Of a DNA stretch of 64,000 nt, positions 1 through 7,292 are shown one piece after another. This DNA comes from Actinoallomurus bryophytorum (GTDB taxonomy: Bacteria; Actinomycetota; Actinomycetes; Streptosporangiales; Streptosporangiaceae). How positions within the stretch are numbered: the stretch's first letter is position 1; each line of letters opens with the position of its first letter. The DNA lies in the NCBI RefSeq assembly GCF_006716425.1, contig NZ_VFOZ01000001.1:4030001-4094000 (forward strand). The letters are read 5' to 3'. Position numbers and translations under genes: made by a program. Below the pieces are notes generated by a model. It was not told where the DNA came from. It searched no databases and worked only from the letters and a program-made list of their open reading frames with translations.

Positions 1-353
1 AGAACACCATGACGCCCGGCCCGGATCACGCCGAGGCGAGGACAACACTCACCGCCTCCGTCGTGGCGGGCGAGGACCCGCGGGTCCTCATGCCGACCCG
101 GGTGATGTCAGACCGACCCGCGACCTGCCCCTCCGGAGAGACCGCTCACCGCCTCGGTGAGACCACCGACAGCCTCCTGCTGCGGCATCTGCGAACCCGG
201 CCGGCGAAAGACGCCTCCCCACCGCCAGAACCGATCGGGACGGCTCGGCCGCCCATGCTGGACGCGCCCTCGACCATCACCGAGATCCCGAGGAGGGAGC
301 GGCGTCTTCTCCCCGGCCGGCAGGCCGGAGACTCGACGCCGCGCACCCGATGA
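1..353 (+). CDS. C-terminal part of an unidentified upstream gene
   Basis: The frame is open from the left edge to the TGA at 351-353, and an ATG lies at 9. I do not recognise the product: the visible part is Pro/Arg/Thr-rich with no domain or membrane segment. The argument for a real gene is positional. Its stop overlaps the ATG of the LysM-BTAD gene as ATGA, the usual sign of translational coupling. It may be the tail of a longer protein starting outside the window, or a chance open frame in GC-rich DNA. Confidence 0.35.
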   Translation, partial: NTMTPGPDHAEARTTLTASVVAGEDPRVLMPTRVMSDRPATCPSGETAHRLGETTDSLLLRHLRTRPAKDASPPPEPIGTARPPMLDAPSTITEIPRRERRLLPGRQAGDSTPRTR

Positions 354-3292
354 GCTCGATTCAGCGGCCTCCGGTGCGGATCGACCCGGGACGGAGTGCC
401 GGTGACGTGCTGGCCGGAGTCCTCGCGATGGTCGCGCTCGCCGCGCTCCTTCTCGGGGTCCCGTTCGCCCTGCTGACCTTCTTCGGGTCGCCGATCCCGC
501 ACAAGCTGCCGTCCACCGAGACCCTCACCCAGCGGCTCGACACCACCGCGCTGATGCACGTGCTGGTGATCATCGTGTGGCTGGCCTGGATACAGCTAGC
601 CGCCTGTGTGCTGGTCGAGGCGTACGCGGGCGTCCGCGGGGTCGGAGTGCCGGCACGCGTGCCGCTCGCCGGTGGGCCGCAGGCGCTCGCGCACCGGCTG
701 GTCGTCGCGGCGCTGCTGCTGTTCACCGCCACCACGGCGGTCATGCCGGTGATAACCGGGGTGCGGTCGACGCACATCCAGCAGCGGGTGAACCCGCCCG
801 AGCACCGGGAGCCCGCGCACGCGCGCCCGGCGTCCGAGCCGATCGCCCAGGAGCAGAGCCCGGACAACCCGACGCTGATGGAGAAGAACGCCGTACGGAA
901 GATCTACCGCGTACGCCCGCCGGCCGGACGGCACCACGAGAGCCTCTGGGAGATCGCCGAGAAGTGCCTGGGCGACGGACGGCGCTATCGCGAGATCTAC
1001 TCGCTCAACAAGGGCAAGCTGCAGCCCGATGGCACCCGTCTCACCATGGCCAGCCTGATCCGGCCCGGCTGGGTGCTCGACATGCCCTCCGATGCCACCC
1101 ATGTCGAGATCATCGACAAGGGTCCGCACGACGGGCAGCACGAACACGGCGAACCGCACTCGGACGTGCCGGGTGGCGTGCACCACCACGGGTACGTCAA
1201 CACCGAGCAGGAGGCCGTTCAGGCCGCGCGGCACGCCGCACAGCAGGAGACGCGCGACGACCGCGCCGACCGGGAGGCCGGCCGCCCCCCGATCGAGGAG
1301 GGACCGGAGGTGCCCGCCCCGGGCGGCGAGGTCCAGCCTCCGCCGGTGGAGCACCCCTCCCACCAGGAACCCCCGCCTCAAGAACCCCCGCAGCAGCAGC
1401 CGCAGCCCACGCAGCAGGGGCCGGCGTTCGGCTGGCCGCAGGAGCTGGCCGTCGCGTCACTGCTGGCGGCCGGGCTGCTCGCCGGCCTGGGCCGCCGCCG
1501 CCGCGAACAGCTCTGGCGCCGCGCCTTCGGCACCATGATCCCTCGGCCGGAGGGTGACGCGGCGCTGGCCGAGCACGCCCTGCGCATCGGCGCCGACACC
1601 GAGGCGACGCGCCTGCTCGACCTCGGGCTCCGGCAGATGTCCCAGGCCCTCGCCGCCGACGACCGGACCCTGCCCACGGTGTACGGCGTGCACCTCGGCG
1701 CCGACAGCCTGGACCTGTGGATCGCCCCGGCCGACCGCAACCCTCCCGCGCCGTGGCAGGAGTACGACAACGGCCAGGTCTGGCGGCTGAACGCGAACGC
1801 GCTCGACGGCATGGCGACCGCCGACTTCGCCGACGTGCTCGCGCCGTACCCGGGCCTGGTCTCGATCGGCGTCAACGACACCGGCCGGATCCTGGTCGAC
1901 CTGGAGGCGGCGCACGGCCTGATCGCCCTGCACGGCCCCGACGACGTGCGCCGCGCGGTACTCGCCGCGGTCGCGGTGGAGCTGGCCACCAACCGCTGGT
2001 CGGACCACATGCGGGTGACGCTGGTCGGCTTCGACGAGGAGCTCGCGCTGGTCGCCCCGGACCGGATCCGCGTGGTCGGCTCCCTCACCGAGGCGCTGCC
2101 GGAGCTGGAGGGACGCAGCGAGGAGGTACGCCAGGCGCTCGCGGCCTCGGGTTCTGACTCGGTGCTCACCGGCCGCTGCCGCGGGGTGTTCGGCGAGGCG
2201 TGGATGCCGCACTACCTGATCATGGCCGACCCGCCGGAGCCGGATGAGGTCGAGCGGCTCGTGGCGCTCGCACGTACCGGCCAGCGGATGGCGGCCGGCT
2301 ACATCGTCGGCGGGGAGACGCCGGGAGCGACCTGGACCTGGGATGTCACGGCCGACGCCCAGCTGCGCGCCGGGGTGCTCGGCTTCGACGTGGACGCACA
2401 GCTCGTGCCCGAACGCCACTATCGGGCGGTCGTCGAGCTGTTCCGCACCGCCGGTCGTACCGACGGCATCCCGTACAACGACCCTGAGGACGAGCCGCCG
2501 ATCACGCCGCCCGGCGCCGACGTGCAGCCGTCGGTCGACATCCGCCTGCTCGGCGCGATCGAGGTCGACGCGCCTGAGCCCCTGGACGAGAGCCGTCGCG
2601 TGCTCTGTACCGAGGTCCTCGTCTACCTGGCGACACATCCGGAGGGCGTGCACCCGACCGTGCTCGGCGGCGCCGTGTGGCCGCGGGGAGTGTCCGCGAG
2701 CGTCCGCGACGCGACCGTGGCCCGGGTCGCGGACTGGCTGGGCCGCGACTCACGCGGCCGTCCCAACCTGTACTACGACGAGCGCGGCCGGATCCGGCTG
2801 GGCTCGGAGGTGCGCGTCGACTGGGAGACGTTCCGCTGGCTGGTCTGGCGGTCGGCGGCCGAGCCCGGTTCCGAGATGGCGTACATGACCTATGCCCTGG
2901 AGCTCGTACGCGGGCGGCTGATGGACGGCCGGCCGAGTGGGCGCTACGGCTGGCTGGCCGCCGAGGACTTCGAGTACGAGGCGACCGCGCGGATCACCGA
3001 CGTCGCGCACCGGCTCGTCCTGATGCGTCTCGACGAGGGTGACGCGCGTGGCGCGGTGGCGGCGGCACGCGCCGGCCTGCGACTCGCCACCGCGGACGAG
3101 GGCCTGTGGCGCGACCTGCTGCGGGCCACCCACGCCACCGGCGACGCGGCCCAGGTACGCGACGTCGTCGAGGAGCTGCGCGAACGCGTCGAGTCCGACC
3201 CGTACACCGACCAGATGCAGCCCGAGACCGAGGCCCTGATGGAGGAGCTCGTCCCGCAGTGGCGCGGCGTCGCCGCCGGTGGCGCCGGCTGA
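350..3292 (+). CDS. Membrane LysM protein with C-terminal BTAD-type transcriptional activator domain
   Basis: The 980-residue protein has hydrophobic segments near residues 24-45, 70-92 and 115-135. A LysM-like module lies at about 183-246 (SLWEIAEKCLGDGRRYREIYSLN). A Pro/Gln-rich linker follows at about 290-355, then a fourth short TM near 364-378 capped by RRRR. The large soluble region ends in a winged-helix plus BTAD-like domain from about 729 (VDIRLLGAIEVD, then a helical repeat section). Related actinobacterial proteins often lie by Tad pilus genes, but none is visible here. The layout suggests a wall-sensing half joined to a cytoplasmic helical or DNA-binding half; that function is inferred. 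The start is the ATG overlapping the preceding stop. Confidence 0.75.
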   Translation: MSSIQRPPVRIDPGRSAGDVLAGVLAMVALAALLLGVPFALLTFFGSPIPHKLPSTETLTQRLDTTALMHVLVIIVWLAWIQLAACVLVEAYAGVRGVGVPARVPLAGGPQALAHRLVVAALLLFTATTAVMPVITGVRSTHIQQRVNPPEHREPAHARPASEPIAQEQSPDNPTLMEKNAVRKIYRVRPPAGRHHESLWEIAEKCLGDGRRYREIYSLNKGKLQPDGTRLTMASLIRPGWVLDMPSDATHVEIIDKGPHDGQHEHGEPHSDVPGGVHHHGYVNTEQEAVQAARHAAQQETRDDRADREAGRPPIEEGPEVPAPGGEVQPPPVEHPSHQEPPPQEPPQQQPQPTQQGPAFGWPQELAVASLLAAGLLAGLGRRRREQLWRRAFGTMIPRPEGDAALAEHALRIGADTEATRLLDLGLRQMSQALAADDRTLPTVYGVHLGADSLDLWIAPADRNPPAPWQEYDNGQVWRLNANALDGMATADFADVLAPYPGLVSIGVNDTGRILVDLEAAHGLIALHGPDDVRRAVLAAVAVELATNRWSDHMRVTLVGFDEELALVAPDRIRVVGSLTEALPELEGRSEEVRQALAASGSDSVLTGRCRGVFGEAWMPHYLIMADPPEPDEVERLVALARTGQRMAAGYIVGGETPGATWTWDVTADAQLRAGVLGFDVDAQLVPERHYRAVVELFRTAGRTDGIPYNDPEDEPPITPPGADVQPSVDIRLLGAIEVDAPEPLDESRRVLCTEVLVYLATHPEGVHPTVLGGAVWPRGVSASVRDATVARVADWLGRDSRGRPNLYYDERGRIRLGSEVRVDWETFRWLVWRSAAEPGSEMAYMTYALELVRGRLMDGRPSGRYGWLAAEDFEYEATARITDVAHRLVLMRLDEGDARGAVAAARAGLRLATADEGLWRDLLRATHATGDAAQVRDVVEELRERVESDPYTDQMQPETEALMEELVPQWRGVAAGGAG

Positions 3293-3309
3293 CGGCGTAC
3301 GAAGGGGCG

Positions 3310-4518
3310 TCAGCGGTAGTTGCCGGTGTTGCCGAGGGAGAAGCGGCCGGGCTGCGGGTGCACGCACAGGCCGTGCGGACCGCCACCGACCCGGATCTTG
3401 CGTACGACCCGGCCCGTCCGGGTGGAGACCGCGTAGACCATGCCGGCCGCGCGTGCCGAGACCCAGAACACCCGGCCGGTCGGTGACACGCCGCCCATGT
3501 CGGGTGCCGCGGGCAGCCGCCACCGGCCGATCCGCCGGCGGCCCGCGAACGAGACCAGGGAGACCGTGCGCTCGCCGCCGTTGGTGACGTAGAGGACGGT
3601 GGCGTCGCGGCTGGGATACAGACCGTGCGCGCCGCGGCCCGTACGGATGAAGCCGGTCGCGCGGAAGCGGGCCGCGTCGACCAGCCACACGCCGCCATGG
3701 TCCCGGTCGGCGACGTAGAACGTCGTCCCGTCCGGGGACAGGCGTACGTCCTGCGGGTCGGCGCCGGCTCTCAGCCGTAGCGTCCCCGTGGCCTTGCGCC
3801 GGACGAGGTCCACGCGGGCGAGACGGCCGGACGCGCAGCCGACGACCAGTGTGTCGCCGGTGGCGGAGAAGTCGGCCCGGGTCAGGCCCGTGCAGGGCAC
3901 CCGGATCGTGCTCCGGTGGCGCATCGTCTGCGGGTCACGGAGGTCGATCCGCCCGTGCCGGGAGTCCAGCACCAGCGCCGTGCGGCCGTCGACGGAGAAG
4001 TACAGGTCGGACGGTGCCTTGACCGGGACCGTACGGCCCACGGCCCCAGTACGTGCGTTGATCGGCACCAGGCCCGCCGGCTTGGTGACCCACAGCGTCC
4101 TCAGGTCCCACGAGGGCACGACCTGCTGCGGCGCGCGTCCGACCGGGATGCGGCGGAGGACCCGGTAGGTGGCGGGGTCGACGACGTCGACGGCCGCGCC
4201 GCCCGCGTCGGGGACGTACACCCGGCGCGGCAGGTCACGGACCGCGGCGCTCAGCGGTCCTGCCTGGGTGGAGGCGTAGATGTCCGGCGGAGCCTCGGGC
4301 AGGTCGCCTCGCTGGTCGAGCACGGGCGGCCGCGCGTGGGAGAGCGGGATGTAGGGCACCGGGGCGCCCAGCGCGGCGACCGGCGCGTCCGGCCCGGCAC
4401 CGCCGCGGAACGGCACCGGCGATCGGCACCCGCTGACCAGCCCCGACAGCGCGCCGGCCAAGGCCAACGAGGCGGCGGTCGCGACCCGGCCGCCGCGTGC
4501 TCGTCGGCAACTCCCCAC
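3310..4518 (-). CDS. YncE-like beta-propeller lipoprotein
   Basis: The 402-residue product starts with an Arg-rich n-region, a hydrophobic core and a lipobox (LVSGC near residue 31), so it is probably a secreted lipoprotein. The rest is repeats of about 40 residues typical of YncE/surface-layer beta-propellers: VYVPDAGGAAVDVVDPATY, SVDGRTALVLDSRHGRIDL and FYVADRDHGGVWLVD. The ligand is unknown. The GTG start at 4518 has a TAGAGT hexamer nine bases upstream. It is convergent with the LysM-BTAD gene, with 17 bases between the two stops. Confidence 0.75.
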   Translation of the reverse strand: MGSCRRARGGRVATAASLALAGALSGLVSGCRSPVPFRGGAGPDAPVAALGAPVPYIPLSHARPPVLDQRGDLPEAPPDIYASTQAGPLSAAVRDLPRRVYVPDAGGAAVDVVDPATYRVLRRIPVGRAPQQVVPSWDLRTLWVTKPAGLVPINARTGAVGRTVPVKAPSDLYFSVDGRTALVLDSRHGRIDLRDPQTMRHRSTIRVPCTGLTRADFSATGDTLVVGCASGRLARVDLVRRKATGTLRLRAGADPQDVRLSPDGTTFYVADRDHGGVWLVDAARFRATGFIRTGRGAHGLYPSRDATVLYVTNGGERTVSLVSFAGRRRIGRWRLPAAPDMGGVSPTGRVFWVSARAAGMVYAVSTRTGRVVRKIRVGGGPHGLCVHPQPGRFSLGNTGNYR

Positions 4519-4563
4519 AAAGGTCGGACTCTATCCACTCGGGGACAGGTTGTGAGCGGATAA

Positions 4564-4995
4564 CTACGAAGAGATGATGTCCGCGGTGAACGGGTTGAGC
4601 GTCCGCACCCCCGTGCGCTCGACATCCTTGGTGTTGCGCGTGACGAAGGTCCAGTCGCGGACGTACGCCGTGGCCGCCATGAGACCGTCGACGACCGGCA
4701 TCGGCCGCGACGCGTTCCACCGTCCCCAGACGACCGCCGTGGCCGTGTCAACGGGCACGATGCGGGATCCGTACGCCTCGGTGATCCCGTTCAGCCAGTC
4801 GGCGAGCCGGTCGGCCTGTGGGTCGTCGCGGCCGGCCAGGAGGTGGATGCCTCGCGCGAGCTCCCCGATGACCAGGGAGCTGATGTACTCGCCCGCACCT
4901 TCGATCGAGTCGTACCAGCCCCGGACGTTCGAGTCGCATTTCGGCTTGCGCAGCTCGGAGATGATGTTGGTGTCGAGCAGGTAGGCCACGCTCAC
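4564..4995 (-). CDS. vapC: VapC-type PIN-domain toxin ribonuclease
   Basis: The 143-residue PIN protein shows the expected acidic residues: D near the N terminus in LLDTNIISEL, E in GELARGIHLL, D in VVDGLMAATA, and a C-terminal TRNTKDVE motif. VapC toxins are Mg-dependent endoribonucleases that cut tRNA or rRNA and are held inactive by their antitoxin. The GTG start overlaps the TGA of the antitoxin gene (GTGA), so translation is coupled. Length and motifs are normal for the family and nothing looks truncated. Confidence 0.88.
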   Translation of the reverse strand: MSVAYLLDTNIISELRKPKCDSNVRGWYDSIEGAGEYISSLVIGELARGIHLLAGRDDPQADRLADWLNGITEAYGSRIVPVDTATAVVWGRWNASRPMPVVDGLMAATAYVRDWTFVTRNTKDVERTGVRTLNPFTADIISS

Positions 4996-5285
4996 TCCTC
5001 GAACAGGAAGGAGACGTCGCGGCCGTAGTCCTTGTCGCGTTCGATGAGCTCGTCGAAGTCGTCGGGGAACGGGGGGCCCGACACGAGATAGTCGTGGAAG
5101 CTCATCCTCGCGCCGGTGCCGTGGCGGTATTCGTCCATGTCGATGATGATCGCCACCTCCTCGCCGTGCCGGGTGATGATCTGAGGTCCCTCGTCGTGTG
5201 CCTTCCGCAGGACCTCGCTGAATCGCTGCTTGGCCTCCTGGACCTGCCAGCGCTGTCCGGGCTCGCGTTCATTCGTCAGCGTCAC
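4992..5285 (-). CDS. Phd/YefM-type antitoxin
   Basis: The 97-residue protein has the Phd/YefM N-terminal DNA-binding fold (VQEAKQRFSEVLRKAHDEGPQIITRHGEEVAIIIDMDEY). Its acidic C-terminal tail (DDFDELIERDKDYGRDVSF) is probably the part that neutralises the toxin. It is the first gene of the pair and overlaps the VapC gene by four bases. The GTG start at 5285 has a GAGGGGG ribosome site upstream. A near-perfect palindrome lies 15 bases upstream of the start and is a good candidate for autoregulation. Confidence 0.87.
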   Translation of the reverse strand: MTLTNEREPGQRWQVQEAKQRFSEVLRKAHDEGPQIITRHGEEVAIIIDMDEYRHGTGARMSFHDYLVSGPPFPDDFDELIERDKDYGRDVSFLFEE

Positions 5286-5299
5286 CGCGGCACCCCCTC

Positions 5300-5318
5300 T
5301 GTCCAGACAGTCTAGACA
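5300..5318. promoter_or_regulatory. Palindromic operator candidate of the Phd/VapC pair
   Basis: The 19-bp interrupted palindrome TGTCCAGACAGTCTAGACA has the form TGTC-n-AGAC-n-GTCT-n-GACA. On the minus strand it contains TAGACT, a plausible -10 hexamer for the antitoxin gene starting at 5285. Phd/YefM antitoxins commonly repress their own promoter through such sites; binding here is inferred. Confidence 0.55.
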
Positions 5319-5369
5319 GCACCATGAGGCGTGTCCATCCGCGCACGGAAAGTCACGGGCCCGGGAGGC

Positions 5370-5582
5370 TCAGCCGGGCAGCGCCGAGGTGCGCCAGGCG
5401 CCCGGGCCGTGGGGCAGGGGGCGGCGGAGGCGGCGTGACGGGTCCGACCACGCGGACCGCCGTGGGCGTGGCGCGGGGCCGGTGGCCGCACGCGCACGCG
5501 CGGTCAGCACCGCGACCAGTGCGGCGATCTCCTCGGGTGTGGGATCGCCGCGTACGACCTGCAGGAACCTCTGCTCGGGCAT
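5370..5582 (-). CDS. accE: Acyl-CoA carboxylase epsilon subunit
   Basis: The 70-residue protein begins [22 protein letters not shown], the characteristic N terminus of actinobacterial AccE/PccE. This small non-catalytic subunit tightens the beta-alpha complex and stimulates carboxylation. An Arg/Pro-rich tail follows. Its ATG overlaps the last base of the beta-subunit stop (TGATG), so it is translated with the beta subunit. No alpha (biotin carboxylase/BCCP) subunit gene lies in the window. Confidence 0.85.
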   Translation of the reverse strand: MPEQRFLQVVRGDPTPEEIAALVAVLTARARAATGPAPRPRRSAWSDPSRRLRRPLPHGPGAWRTSALPG

Positions 5583-7186
5583 CACAGTGGAATGTTCCCG
5601 TGCTTCTTCGGCGGCAGCGTCTTGCGCTTCTCGCGGAGCGCGCGCAGGGCCTTGACGATCTGGCTGCGGGTCTCCGACGGCTTGATCACCGCGTCCACGT
5701 AACCGCGGTCCGCGGCGATGTAGGGGTTCGCGAGCGTGTCCTCGTACTCGGTGACGAGCTCGGCGCGGCGCGTGTCCGGGTCGTCGGCGGAGGCGAGCTC
5801 CCGGCGGTACAGGATGTTGACCGCGCCCTGCGCGCCCATCACCGCGATCTGGGCCGTCGGCCAGGCGAGGTTGATGTCCGCGCCCAGGTGCTTGGAGCCC
5901 ATGACGTCGTACGCCCCGCCGTACGCCTTGCGGGTGATCACCGTCACGAGCGGCACCGTCGCCTCGGCGTAGGCGTACAGGAGCTTGGCGCCGCGCCGGA
6001 TGATGCCGTTCCACTCCTGGTCGGTGCCCGGCAGGAACCCGGGCACGTCCACGAAGGTCAGCACCGGGACGTTGAAGGCGTCGCAGGTGCGGACGAACCG
6101 CGCGGCCTTCTCGGACGCGTCGATGTCGAGCGTGCCGGCGAAGTGCATGGGCTGGTTGGCCACGATGCCCACCGAGCGGCCCTCGACCCGGCCGAAGCCG
6201 CACACCATGTTCGGCGCGAACAGCGGGTGCACCTCGAGGAACTCGCCGTCGTCCAGGACGGACTCCAGGACCGTGTGCATGTCATAGGGCTGGTTCGGCG
6301 AGTCCGGGATGAGGGTGTCCAGCGCGAGGTCCTCGTCGAGCACGTCGAGCGGCGCGTCCGCGTCGTACGCGGGGGCCTCCGACATGTTGTTCGAGGGCAG
6401 GTAGGACAGCAGCGCCTTGACGAAGTCGATGGCGTCCTGCTCGTCCGTCGCCTGGTAGTGCGCCACACCGGACTTGGTGTTGTGGGAGTGCGCGCCGCCG
6501 AGGTCCTCGAACGTCACCTCCTCGCCGGTGACCGTCTTGATGACGTCCGGCCCGGTGATGAACATGTGCGAGGTCTTGTCGACCATGACGACGAAGTCGG
6601 TCAGCGCGGGCGAGTAGACCGCACCGCCGGCCGCGGGGCCCATGATCAGGGAGATCTGCGGGATCACGCCCGAGGCGTGGGTGTTGCGCTTGAAGATCTC
6701 GGCGTACAGGCCGAGCGCGACGACACCCTCCTGGATGCGCGCGCCGCCCGAGTCGTTGATGCCGATCATCGGGCAGCCGGTCGTCAGCGCGTGGTCCATG
6801 ACCTTGATGATCTTTTCGCCGAACACCTCGCCGAGCGAGCCGCCCGCGACCGTGAAGTCCTGGGAGAAGATCGCGACCGGGCGGCCGTCGACCGTGCCGT
6901 GGCCGGTGACGACGCCATCGCCGTACGGCCGGTTCTTCTCGACCCCGAAGCCGTGCGCGCGGTGCCGGGCCATCTCGTCGAACTCGACGAAGGACCCTTC
7001 GTCGAGGAACGCGTCGATCCGCTCCCGCGCGGTCATCTTGCCCTTGGCATGCTGCTTTTCGACCGCGCGCTCGGATCCGGCGTGCACGGCCTCGTAACGG
7101 CGTCGCTCCAGGTCGGCGATCTTGCCCGCGGTCGTGTGGATGTCGATCTCGCTGGAGGGCAGCGGCTCAGGGGCATGCGTGGCCAT
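5582..7186 (-). CDS. accB: Acyl-CoA carboxylase beta subunit (carboxyltransferase, PccB/AccB type)
   Basis: This 534-residue carboxyltransferase moves CO2 from biotin on the alpha subunit to acetyl- or propionyl-CoA, giving malonyl- or methylmalonyl-CoA. Both crotonase-like halves are intact. The N-terminal half shows [13 protein letters not shown] and [16 protein letters not shown]. The C-terminal half shows [24 protein letters not shown] and [20 protein letters not shown]. Length is normal. It starts with ATG, with TAGTCT six bases upstream. It is divergent from ppc across about 106 bp and coupled to accE downstream. Confidence 0.93.
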   Translation of the reverse strand: MATHAPEPLPSSEIDIHTTAGKIADLERRRYEAVHAGSERAVEKQHAKGKMTARERIDAFLDEGSFVEFDEMARHRAHGFGVEKNRPYGDGVVTGHGTVDGRPVAIFSQDFTVAGGSLGEVFGEKIIKVMDHALTTGCPMIGINDSGGARIQEGVVALGLYAEIFKRNTHASGVIPQISLIMGPAAGGAVYSPALTDFVVMVDKTSHMFITGPDVIKTVTGEEVTFEDLGGAHSHNTKSGVAHYQATDEQDAIDFVKALLSYLPSNNMSEAPAYDADAPLDVLDEDLALDTLIPDSPNQPYDMHTVLESVLDDGEFLEVHPLFAPNMVCGFGRVEGRSVGIVANQPMHFAGTLDIDASEKAARFVRTCDAFNVPVLTFVDVPGFLPGTDQEWNGIIRRGAKLLYAYAEATVPLVTVITRKAYGGAYDVMGSKHLGADINLAWPTAQIAVMGAQGAVNILYRRELASADDPDTRRAELVTEYEDTLANPYIAADRGYVDAVIKPSETRSQIVKALRALREKRKTLPPKKHGNIPL

Positions 7187-7192
7187 GCGATC

Positions 7193-7198
7193 AGACTA
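7193..7198 (-). promoter_or_regulatory. -10-like hexamer for a leaderless accB start
   Basis: On the minus strand TAGTCT is followed by exactly six bases and then the accB ATG. No ribosome site intervenes, which fits a leaderless transcript. Confidence 0.5.
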
Positions 7199-7279
7199 GC
7201 CAGCAGTTCTGGAGACCATGTAGACCGGGGTGATCTCAGCAGGCAAGACGGGGCTTCCGGAGCGGGGCCGACTACTGAC

Positions 7280-7285
7280 TACGCT
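7280..7285 (+). promoter_or_regulatory. -10-like hexamer for a leaderless ppc start
   Basis: TACGCT stands seven bases before the GTG at 7293, and no purine-rich ribosome site lies between them. This favours the GTG start over the TTG-like or ATG codons further upstream in the frame. Confidence 0.4.
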
Positions 7286-7292
7286 GATTCGC

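Noticed and set aside
7230-7292. Longer N terminus of PEP carboxylase
   Set aside because: The extra residues lack family similarity and contain the probable promoter of the gene.
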